The position numbers and the translations under genes were made by a program. Shown here piece by piece: positions 1 to 5,492 of a DNA stretch of 5,658 nt; the stretch's first letter is position 1, and every line of letters begins with the position of its first letter. This stretch comes from Vibrio sp. GTDB taxonomy: Bacteria > Pseudomonadota > Gammaproteobacteria > Enterobacterales > Vibrionaceae. The notes under the pieces were generated by a model that saw only the letters and a program-made list of their open reading frames with translations, had not been told where the DNA came from and did not search any database. The stretch spans positions 1 to 5,658 of the forward strand of contig SLFB01000243.1 of assembly GCA_007124475.1 (NCBI GenBank), in the 5' to 3' direction.

Positions 1-435
1 GGCGGTGCCGACGCCCGAGGCGCCCACGGCCCGCCCGATCCGGGAGGCAATGTGCCGGCAGAAGGTGTGGAGCGCGTCGGCGGGGGAAAGCGATGCGTCC
101 TCGAGGATCGGATACACCTCGGCCTCGAGCCATTCGCGACCGAGACTTTTCGGCGGCGGGCGCCGGTAGTATTCGATGGACTCCAGTCGCTCGAAGAACT
201 CGCGGTGGAACGTGCCCCGGCGAGCCAGGACGCCGTCGGGGTCGCAGCGAAGGGACGGGTCGGCCTGCCGCGCGAGGCGGTTGAGAACAAAGTTGCACGG
301 ACAGACGTCAAAAGCCGTGCCCTCCGCGGTGAGATTGGCAAAGCCGCCGAGATTGAGAAAAAGTCGGCAGTCGGGAAAGAGTTCGCGCTCGCCGACGGGC
401 ACCAGCGGCGCGCCCTCGCCGCCGAGAGCGACATT
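1..435 (-). CDS. anmK: Anhydro-N-acetylmuramic acid kinase, internal fragment (foreign high-GC segment)
   Basis: AnmK phosphorylates and hydrolyses 1,6-anhydro-MurNAc to MurNAc-6-phosphate during cytoplasmic recycling of peptidoglycan. The minus strand is open through the whole segment, about 145 codons, with no start or stop. It carries the family's motifs in the right order: ALGGEGAPLVP (429-397), NLGGFANLT (354-328), FDVCPCN (312-292), DPDGVLARRG (243-214) and PPPKSLGREW (159-130), then a helix containing HTFCRHIASRI. This corresponds roughly to residues 165-310 of the E. coli enzyme (about 370 aa), so both ends are missing: the N-terminus at the chimeric junction and the C-terminus at the window edge. 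FANLT and GREWLEAEVYPIL recall Bacteroidota enzymes. With GC near 69%, this suggests a high-GC member of that group, though that origin is an inference. The plus strand is also open here, but it matches no family I recognise and is best read as a shadow. The family call is firm; the exact 5' limit is not. Confidence 0.88.
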
Positions 436-456
436 CTTGTTGCGAAAATTGGTGAA
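430..456. other. Chimeric junction between a high-GC anmK fragment and a Vibrionaceae-like tsf
   Basis: Base composition falls abruptly here, from about 69% GC to roughly 40-45%. Minus-strand AnmK similarity runs without a break up to the Val codon at 432-430. Plus-strand EF-Ts similarity starts at the Leu codon 436-438 (LVAKIGEN). Between about 436 and 450 the same bases fit both proteins: LVAKI of EF-Ts on the plus strand, and the NFR of the AnmK FRxxDVALGG motif on the minus strand. The breakpoint therefore lies in a short stretch of shared sequence and cannot be placed to the base. This pattern fits a microhomology-driven amplification, ligation or assembly chimera. Confidence 0.85.
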
Positions 457-921
457 AACATCACTATTCGTCGTGTTCATTATGCGGAAGGTAAAGCATT
501 AGCGGCTTATAGCCATGGTTCACGTATCGGTGTTGTGGTTGCTGGTGATGCGGATGCTGAAACTCTTAAGCATATTGCTATGCACGTAGCGGCTTCTCGC
601 CCAGAATACGTTAACCCAGAAGATGTTCCTGCTGATGTTGTTGCTAAAGAACGTGAAGTTCAAGTTGAAATCGCAATGAACGAAGGCAAGCCAAAAGAAA
701 TCGCTGAGAAAATGGTTGCAGGCCGCATGAAGAAGTTCACTGGTGAAGTTTCTTTGACTGGTCAAGCTTTTGTGATGGAGCCAAAGAAAACCGTTGGTGA
801 GATCCTAAAAGAGAAAGGCGCTTCTGTATCAAGCTTTGTTCGCCTAGAAGTAGGTGAAGGTATTGAGAAGCAAGAAGGCCTAAGCTTCGCTGAAGAAGTT
901 GCAATGGCTCAGAAAGGTTAA
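436..921 (+). CDS. tsf: Elongation factor Ts, C-terminal part (5' end lost at junction)
   Basis: EF-Ts is the cytoplasmic guanine-nucleotide exchange factor that regenerates EF-Tu-GTP. About 161 residues remain of a protein that is normally about 280 aa. What is left starts at LVAKIGENITIRRV in the core domain. It continues through the second half of the core (HIAMHVAAS), the helical hairpin (KEREVQVEIAMNEGKPKEIA through the GRMKKFTGE region, about 640-750) and the C-terminal module (QAFVMEPKKTVGEIL, FVRLEVGEGIEK). The N-terminal EF-Tu-binding domain and the TDFV motif are absent. The frame stays open upstream to position 1, but residues before about 436 do not resemble EF-Ts and belong to the joined foreign DNA, so the GTG at 52 is not a genuine start. 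The sequence closely resembles Vibrio EF-Ts as I recall it. In the intact genome rpsB should lie upstream. A terminator follows 23 bp after the stop codon. Confidence 0.95.
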   Translation, partial: LVAKIGENITIRRVHYAEGKALAAYSHGSRIGVVVAGDADAETLKHIAMHVAASRPEYVNPEDVPADVVAKEREVQVEIAMNEGKPKEIAEKMVAGRMKKFTGEVSLTGQAFVMEPKKTVGEILKEKGASVSSFVRLEVGEGIEKQEGLSFAEEVAMAQKG

Positions 922-944
922 TCTCTTTCTTGTTGAGCAAAATG

Positions 945-973
945 AAGACCGTGGCCATGGCTACGGTCTTTTT
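945..973 (+). terminator. Rho-independent terminator of tsf
   Basis: The arms AAGACCGT (945-952) and ACGGTCTT (963-970) pair perfectly over 8 bp. A G-U pair and two G-C pairs extend the stem to 11 bp around a CATG loop. A run of five T follows (969-973), partly within the stem. It lies 23 bp past the tsf stop codon and separates tsf from pyrH. Confidence 0.9.
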
Positions 974-1188
974 ACGAATACCATCATCAGGATAAAGAAA
1001 AGCAGTCACGAATAATATTCTTTATATCTTGATTTATCTAGATACACCTCATAATGAGGACTAGGTCAATCATAATCTTGATAAAGTTCAAGCTGAGATT
1101 TATTCGAATTATTGATTAATAGTGCTAATGTTCATCAATACATTTACTTAGTAAGTTTATTTATGACTGTTAACTAACGATACTTTTT
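974..1188 (+). promoter_or_regulatory. AT-rich tsf-pyrH gap, presumed to hold the pyrH promoter
   Basis: No gene is visible in this 215-bp stretch. Because a terminator precedes it and pyrH follows, it should carry the pyrH-frr promoter. TTGAT boxes occur at 1029-1034, 1078-1083 and 1112-1117. The best -10-like hexamer is CATAAT (1050-1055), 15 bp after the first box, which is a shorter spacing than the sigma-70 ideal. The second box has only the weak TATTCG (1101-1106) 17 bp downstream. No pairing is convincing enough to name the start site. Two short palindromes, at 1047-1059 and 1146-1156, also lie here. Confidence 0.45.
1047..1059. repeat. Short inverted repeat CCTCAT-A-ATGAGG
   Basis: Perfect 6-bp arms (1047-1052 and 1054-1059) flank a single central A. 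One base is too small for a hairpin loop, so if the repeat has a role it would be as a dimeric protein-binding site. It overlaps the CATAAT hexamer at 1050-1055, where an operator would be expected. A chance palindrome of this size is quite possible in AT-rich DNA. Confidence 0.3.
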
Positions 1189-1202
1189 GAAAGGTAAAGT
1201 CC

Positions 1203-1934
1203 ATGACTACAAACCCTAAACCCGTATATCAACGAATTTTGTTAAAATTGAGTGGCGAAGCGCTGCAAGGTGAAGAAGGTTTTGGTATTGATGCCACAGT
1301 ACTTGACCGTATGGCACAAGAGGTAAAAGAGCTGGTTGAATTGGGTGTCCAAGTTGGTGTTGTTATCGGTGGTGGTAACTTATTCCGTGGCGCTGGTTTA
1401 GCTGCTGCAGGAATGAACCGCGTGGTCGGTGACCACATGGGGATGTTAGCAACCGTGATGAATGGCCTTGCAATGCGAGATGCTTTACATCGTGCTTATG
1501 TGAATGCACGTGTGATGTCAGCGATTCCACTAAAAGGGGTTTGTGATGACTACAATTGGGCTGATGCAATCAGTCAGTTGCGTCAAGGGCGAGTGGTGAT
1601 TTTCTCTGCAGGCACAGGGAACCCTTTCTTTACCACAGATTCTGCTGCTTGTTTACGTGGTATTGAAATCGAAGCTGATGTTGTGCTTAAAGCGACAAAA
1701 GTTGATGGTGTCTACAGTGCAGATCCAATGGCTAACCCTGATGCTCAACTGTATGATAAGCTCGCTTATAGCGATGTATTGGATAAAGAGCTTAAAGTGA
1801 TGGATTTGGCAGCCTTTACTTTGGCTCGTGATCATGACATGCCAATTCGTGTCTTTAATATGACTAAACCTGGTGCATTACGCCGCGTTGTGATGGGTGA
1901 AGCGGAAGGTACGCTAATTAGTTCCGCCGTTTAA
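1203..1934 (+). CDS. pyrH: UMP kinase (uridylate kinase)
   Basis: PyrH phosphorylates UMP to UDP with ATP in the cytoplasm and so supplies all UTP and CTP. The bacterial enzyme is a homohexamer of the amino-acid kinase fold, typically activated by GTP and inhibited by UTP. At 243 aa it matches the family length (E. coli 241). Visible motifs are the N-terminal KLSGEAL phosphate-binding segment (residues 15-21), GGGNLFRG (56-63), the UMP-site GDHMGMLATVMNGLAM (76-91, with Asp77), GTGNPFFTTDSAA (137-149), KVDGVYSADP (166-175) and the DLAAF segment near residue 201. The ATG is preceded by GAAAGG (1189-1194) at 8-nt spacing, which supports this start. frr follows after 36 bp with no terminator between them, so the two are probably cotranscribed. 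No key residue appears to be missing. Confidence 0.98.
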   Translation: MTTNPKPVYQRILLKLSGEALQGEEGFGIDATVLDRMAQEVKELVELGVQVGVVIGGGNLFRGAGLAAAGMNRVVGDHMGMLATVMNGLAMRDALHRAYVNARVMSAIPLKGVCDDYNWADAISQLRQGRVVIFSAGTGNPFFTTDSAACLRGIEIEADVVLKATKVDGVYSADPMANPDAQLYDKLAYSDVLDKELKVMDLAAFTLARDHDMPIRVFNMTKPGALRRVVMGEAEGTLISSAV

Positions 1935-1959
1935 TCACTCTTTAAATGAAATAATAATT

Positions 1960-1966
1960 AAGGTGA
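1960..1966 (+). promoter_or_regulatory. Shine-Dalgarno site fixing the GTG start of frr
   Basis: AAGGTGA matches the 5' part of the anti-Shine-Dalgarno complement and ends 4 nt before the GTG at 1971. It supports this start over any internal ATG. The nearest ATG, at 1978, is out of frame. Confidence 0.75.
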
Positions 1967-1970
1967 TATT

Positions 1971-2528
1971 GTGATTAATGAGATCAAAAAAGACGCTCAA
2001 CAGCGTATGGATAAAAGTGTTGACGCACTAAAAAACAACCTATCAAAAATTCGTACTGGTCGTGCACATCCAAGTTTATTATCTGGAATCTCGGTTGATT
2101 ATTACGGTGCTTCAACACCATTGAGCCAGATTGCTAACGTGATCGCAGAAGATGCTCGAACTTTAGCGATCACTGTATTTGATAAGGAGCTAACTCCGAA
2201 GGTAGAAAAAGCGATCCTGATGTCAGATTTGGGCTTAAATCCTATGTCTGCAGGGACAGTTATTCGTGTTCCACTACCAGCATTAACGGAAGAGCGTCGT
2301 CGCGACTTAGTGAAAATTGTTCGCGGTGAAGCGGAAGGTGGTCGAGTTGCAGTTCGTAACATTCGTCGCGATGCCAATAATGATCTGAAAGCTTTACTAA
2401 AAGATAAAGAAATTTCAGAAGATGAAGAGCGTAAAGCTCAAGATGAAGTTCAAAAATTGACCGATGCTGCCGTCAAAAAAATTGATGAAGTATTAGCCAC
2501 AAAAGAAAAAGAACTGATGGAAGTTTAA
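1971..2528 (+). CDS. frr: Ribosome recycling factor
   Basis: RRF, with EF-G, splits the post-termination ribosome into subunits. The product is 185 aa, the same length as in E. coli, and colinear throughout. Domain I (three-helix bundle) is formed by about residues 1-30 and 105-185, and domain II is the insert between them. Visible conserved stretches are KIRTGRAHPSLL (26-37), DLGLNP (86-91), RVPLPALTEERR (99-110), the RVAVRNIRRDAN segment (125-136, including the functionally important Arg132) and KDKEISEDEER (144-154). It starts at GTG, as E. coli frr does, with a good Shine-Dalgarno upstream. It is the second gene of a pyrH-frr unit closed by a strong terminator 18 bp after its stop codon. 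Confidence 0.98.
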   Translation: MINEIKKDAQQRMDKSVDALKNNLSKIRTGRAHPSLLSGISVDYYGASTPLSQIANVIAEDARTLAITVFDKELTPKVEKAILMSDLGLNPMSAGTVIRVPLPALTEERRRDLVKIVRGEAEGGRVAVRNIRRDANNDLKALLKDKEISEDEERKAQDEVQKLTDAAVKKIDEVLATKEKELMEV

Positions 2529-2546
2529 TTTTTTCTTGTACTGAGT

Positions 2547-2585
2547 AAAAAGCGCGGTACTCAACCACCCAGTACGGCGCTTTTT
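2547..2585 (+). terminator. Rho-independent terminator after frr, possibly bidirectional
   Basis: AAAAAGCGC (2547-2555) pairs perfectly with GCGCTTTTT (2577-2585). Past a single G-G mismatch, five more pairs (GTACT with AGTAC) extend the stem, leaving a 9-nt loop. The T-run is part of the stem, and the matching A-run on the other side would serve as a T-run on the minus strand. It ends the pyrH-frr unit and lies only 38 bp before uppS. Confidence 0.92.
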
Positions 2586-2623
2586 ATGTTACTCTTCACC
2601 TCTTTTTTCTTTAATACGTTTCT

Positions 2624-3376
2624 ATGCATACTTCGCAGCTTTCATCAGATGTTCTCCCGCAACATATCGCTATTATTATGGATGGCAATGGTCGCTGGGC
2701 TAAAGCACAAGGTAAACCTCGGATCTTTGGTCATAAGAATGGGGTTACTGCGGTGCGAAAAACCATTTCCACTGCCGCTAAACTTGGTATTAAAGCCGTT
2801 ACTTTATTTGCTTTTAGTAGTGAGAATTGGCGTCGTCCCGAAGAAGAAGTCGGAGTCTTAATGGAGTTATTTCTTCGCGTTTTATCAACCGAAGTGAAGA
2901 AGCTCCAGCAAAATAATTTACAGCTCCGCATCATTGGTGATATTAGTCGCTTTAGTGAACGGTTGCAGCAAAAAATAGCGGAAGCCGAAGCGTTAACTGC
3001 CTCTAACACCGGCATGGTGATTAATATTGCTGCGAATTATGGCGGTAAATGGGATATTACCCAAGCAATGAAAACCATTGCCGCCAAAGTGAATTGCCAA
3101 GAGTTGAGTGTCACTGACATCAATGAAACCTTGATTGCTGAGCATTTAACCATGGCTGATTTGCCAGAAGTGGATCTGCTAATTCGTACTAGTGGTGAGT
3201 GCCGGCTGAGCAATTTTTTACTTTGGCAATTAGCTTATGCTGAGATTTACTTTACTCCGGTTTATTGGCCGGAGTTTGGAGAGAGCAACTTAATTGAAGC
3301 CGTGACTTGGTTTGTTAATCGTGAGCGTCGTTTTGGTTGTACAGGTGAACAAGTCAAAGCGTTAATGACATCATAA
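2624..3376 (+). CDS. uppS: Undecaprenyl diphosphate synthase (cis-prenyltransferase)
   Basis: UppS (IspU) adds eight isopentenyl units to farnesyl diphosphate in cis, making the C55 carrier lipid for peptidoglycan and surface polysaccharides. It works on the inner face of the cytoplasmic membrane. At 250 aa it matches the E. coli enzyme (253). Signatures are AIIMDGNGRWAK (residues 16-27, catalytic Asp20), the phosphate-binding region with FGHK (35-38), FAFSSENW (62-69), NIAANYGG (134-141), LLIRTSGECRLSNFLLWQLA (185-204, with Arg188 and Arg194 for IPP binding) and AYAEIYF (204-210, with Glu207 for Mg2+). An in-frame TAA at 2612 rules out a longer protein, and the ATG at 2624 gives the normal N-terminus. 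No Shine-Dalgarno is visible before it; the upstream bases are pyrimidine-rich. A TTTAAT hexamer at 2610-2615 raises the possibility of a very short leader. cdsA follows after 16 bp. Confidence 0.97.
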   Translation: MHTSQLSSDVLPQHIAIIMDGNGRWAKAQGKPRIFGHKNGVTAVRKTISTAAKLGIKAVTLFAFSSENWRRPEEEVGVLMELFLRVLSTEVKKLQQNNLQLRIIGDISRFSERLQQKIAEAEALTASNTGMVINIAANYGGKWDITQAMKTIAAKVNCQELSVTDINETLIAEHLTMADLPEVDLLIRTSGECRLSNFLLWQLAYAEIYFTPVYWPEFGESNLIEAVTWFVNRERRFGCTGEQVKALMTS

Positions 3377-3379
3377 AAT

Positions 3380-3383
3380 AGGA
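3380..3383 (+). promoter_or_regulatory. Shine-Dalgarno core fixing the TTG start of cdsA
   Basis: AGGA lies 9 nt before the TTG at 3393. No in-frame ATG is available near the N-terminus, and the following residues KQRIITALLLAP align with the start of CdsA, so TTG is the supported start. Confidence 0.6.
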
Positions 3384-3392
3384 CTTCTTAGT

Positions 3393-4235
3393 TTGAAGCA
3401 AAGAATTATTACTGCGCTATTACTCGCGCCTTTAGTAATCGCGGGGATTTTTTGGTTACCACAAGCTGGCTTTATTTTGGCATTAGCTGTGTTGACTATA
3501 CTGGGCTTATGGGAATGGACACAGTTTATCTCAACCACTTCCCGTTACCTGGCCTTGATACCTGGTATTGTTATTGGTGGCGTTAGTTATTGGCTTTGTG
3601 TCCCACAACTGGCCACTTTGGATCAACTGCAATCGATGCATTATGTTATTTTGTTGATCGGTACCCTTTGGTGGCTGGTAGCAAGTGGATTGGCCATCTC
3701 GTATCCTAAGTCTCGTGCGTGGTGGCAAGATTCAAACTTCATCCGTTATTTATTTGGACTACTCACTCTACTGCCATTTTTCTGGAGTGTGATTTTTTTA
3801 CGCTCAGAGCATATCGTGCAAGAGAGTTTCCATGGCGCTAAATTAGTGCTTTATGTCTGTTTAATCGTATGGGCAGCCGATAGTGGCGCTTACTTTACCG
3901 GTAAAAGCTTTGGTAAGCGAAAAATGGCTCCCGCGGTTAGTCCGAATAAAACCATTGAAGGCTTAATTGGTGGGGTAATGGTTGCTATTGGTGTCGGCTG
4001 GTTATTCGCCCATCTGTTCTCGATTCAATTTAGTTCTTTCCCTATCATGTTATTTACCATTCTTGTAACGGTGATTATTTCCGTATTAGGCGATCTGGTA
4101 GAGAGTATGTTTAAACGGGTCGCTGGTATTAAGGATAGTAGTAATTTGATCCCAGGCCATGGTGGAGTGTTAGATCGTATTGATAGCTTAACAGCGGCCT
4201 TTCCGGTTTTTGCGTTATGCTATTTTTTACTTTAA
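3393..4235 (+). CDS. cdsA: Phosphatidate cytidylyltransferase (CDP-diacylglycerol synthase)
   Basis: CdsA is an inner-membrane enzyme that condenses CTP with phosphatidic acid to give CDP-diacylglycerol, the precursor of all the cell's main phospholipids. The 280-aa product is strongly hydrophobic, with multiple membrane segments (for example about residues 6-22, 26-42, 53-70, 84-103, 118-136, 150-165, 190-208 and 215-233), as expected for the family (E. coli about 285 aa). Polar motifs are VWAADSGAYFTGKSFGK (159-175, Asp163), SPNKTIEG (183-190) and the C-terminal family signature, which runs from SMFKR (238-242) through KDS (247-249) to PGHGGVLDRID (254-264). The start is TTG with AGGA upstream. 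It lies 16 bp after uppS and 48 bp before dxr with no terminator on either side, consistent with one operon. Confidence 0.97.
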   Translation: MKQRIITALLLAPLVIAGIFWLPQAGFILALAVLTILGLWEWTQFISTTSRYLALIPGIVIGGVSYWLCVPQLATLDQLQSMHYVILLIGTLWWLVASGLAISYPKSRAWWQDSNFIRYLFGLLTLLPFFWSVIFLRSEHIVQESFHGAKLVLYVCLIVWAADSGAYFTGKSFGKRKMAPAVSPNKTIEGLIGGVMVAIGVGWLFAHLFSIQFSSFPIMLFTILVTVIISVLGDLVESMFKRVAGIKDSSNLIPGHGGVLDRIDSLTAAFPVFALCYFLL

Positions 4236-4283
4236 TGCCGAGCAAAATATCTTTTTTCTGCATTCACCATAACGGTTTTTATC

Positions 4284-5492
4284 ATGCGTAGATTAACTAT
4301 TCTTGGAGCGACTGGCTCTATTGGAGCAAGCACGCTCAAAGTGGTGGCTGAAAATCCAGAGCAATTTTCAATTGTTGCCTTAGTGGCAGGTAGCAATGTG
4401 GCTAAAATGAGTCAGTTGTGCATGACATGGCGGCCCAAATATGCCGTAATGGCCAGTGCCGAGGCCGCTCAGCAATTGTCTCATCAGTTACTCGCACAGG
4501 GCTGCAACACAGAGGTCTTATATGGTGAACAGGCCATGTGTCAGGTCGCCTCTTGTGATGAAGTTGATACGGTAATGGCAGCGATTGTTGGTGCTGCTGG
4601 ACTATTGCCAACGATGGCCGCGGTCAAAGCGGGCAAGCGTATCTTGCTGGCTAATAAAGAAGCTTTAGTGATGTCGGGGCAGTTATTTATCGATGCCGTT
4701 GATCAATATGGTGCTGAGCTACTGCCGGTTGATAGTGAGCATAACGCTATTTTCCAATGTTTACCGATGGAAGCACAAACTCAGTTGGGTAAAGCGAACC
4801 TAATTGAACATGGTATTTCTCACATCATTTTGACAGGCTCTGGTGGCCCTTTCCGCTACCATGATGTTAATTTGCTCGATCAGGTGACTCCTCAGCAAGC
4901 CATTGCGCATCCTAATTGGTCAATGGGACCGAAAATTTCGGTAGACTCAGCAACAATGATGAATAAGGGCTTAGAGTACATTGAAGCGAAGTGGCTATTT
5001 AATACTGCTCGTGAGCAGTTAAAGGTATTGATTCATCCTCAATCGGTTATTCATTCTATGGTTCAATATTGCGATGGTTCGGTAATCGCGCAATTGGGAG
5101 AGCCTGATATGGCAACGCCCATTGCGCAATCATTAGCCTATCCTCAGCGCGTGAATGCTGGGGTTGCTGCTCTTGATTTTACTCGTTTAAATGAACTGAC
5201 CTTTATGGACGTCGAACCAGAACGTTACCCATGTTTATCATTAGCAATAGATGCTTGTTATATGGGGCAGCATGCGACAACCTCATTAAACGCTGCTAAT
5301 GAAATTGCCGTTGATGCCTTTTTGCAGGGAATGATTCAATTTACCGATATTGCGGTTATTAATGAGTTAGTATTGTCGAAAGTCTGTGCTACAAACAGTC
5401 CGTTACATTGCTATGACTTGGAAAGCCTACTTGAGCTAGATACAATGGCTCGTGTTTTGGCTAACCAGTACTTAAAAGAGCGTAGGTTATGA
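4284..5492 (+). CDS. dxr: 1-deoxy-D-xylulose 5-phosphate reductoisomerase
   Basis: Dxr (IspC) converts DXP to 2-C-methyl-D-erythritol 4-phosphate with NADPH and a divalent metal. It is the first committed step of the MEP isoprenoid pathway and the target of fosmidomycin. At 402 aa the length is typical (E. coli 398). Visible are the N-terminal NADPH-binding GATGSIG (residues 8-14), LLANKEALV (121-129, Lys125), the metal ligands in PVDSEHNAIF (Asp150, Glu152) and GLEYIEAKW (Glu231), TGSGGPFR (184-191), the flexible active-site loop with HPNWSMG (209-215, Trp212), and HPQSVIHSMV (251-260). The ATG gives the expected N-terminus directly before the Rossmann fold. Its Shine-Dalgarno is weak (at most ACGG, about 9 nt upstream). 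It follows cdsA and overlaps rseP by 4 nt. Its product ultimately supplies the farnesyl and isopentenyl diphosphates used by UppS, encoded nearby. No catalytic residue appears to be lost. Confidence 0.98.
   Translation: MRRLTILGATGSIGASTLKVVAENPEQFSIVALVAGSNVAKMSQLCMTWRPKYAVMASAEAAQQLSHQLLAQGCNTEVLYGEQAMCQVASCDEVDTVMAAIVGAAGLLPTMAAVKAGKRILLANKEALVMSGQLFIDAVDQYGAELLPVDSEHNAIFQCLPMEAQTQLGKANLIEHGISHIILTGSGGPFRYHDVNLLDQVTPQQAIAHPNWSMGPKISVDSATMMNKGLEYIEAKWLFNTAREQLKVLIHPQSVIHSMVQYCDGSVIAQLGEPDMATPIAQSLAYPQRVNAGVAALDFTRLNELTFMDVEPERYPCLSLAIDACYMGQHATTSLNAANEIAVDAFLQGMIQFTDIAVINELVLSKVCATNSPLHCYDLESLLELDTMARVLANQYLKERRL

Noticed and set aside
52..435. Plus-strand coding sequence upstream of EF-Ts, with a GTG start at 52, as a novel N-terminal domain.
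   Set aside because: Its residues match nothing I recognise, while the opposite strand carries a full series of AnmK motifs in order. High GC favours open shadow frames.
520..1009. Minus-strand open frames (520-765 and 737-1009) across tsf and its terminator.
   Set aside because: They lie opposite the conserved EF-Ts sequence or across the terminator hairpin and show no recognisable domain.
1054..1119. A 21-codon plus-strand frame in the tsf-pyrH gap as a possible leader peptide.
   Set aside because: It has no ribosome-binding site and no attenuator-like hairpin follows it. Its composition is that of AT-rich intergenic DNA.
2586..2861. A 91-codon plus-strand frame starting at the ATG just after the frr terminator.
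   Set aside because: It overlaps uppS in another frame, lacks a ribosome-binding site, and UppS is clearly the real product there.
2102..3015. Minus-strand open frames (2102-2377 and 2731-3015) inside frr and uppS.
   Set aside because: They are antisense to highly conserved genes and have no family resemblance.
4402..4611. Minus-strand open frame inside dxr.
   Set aside because: It is the shadow of the conserved Dxr N-terminal region, with no motif of its own.
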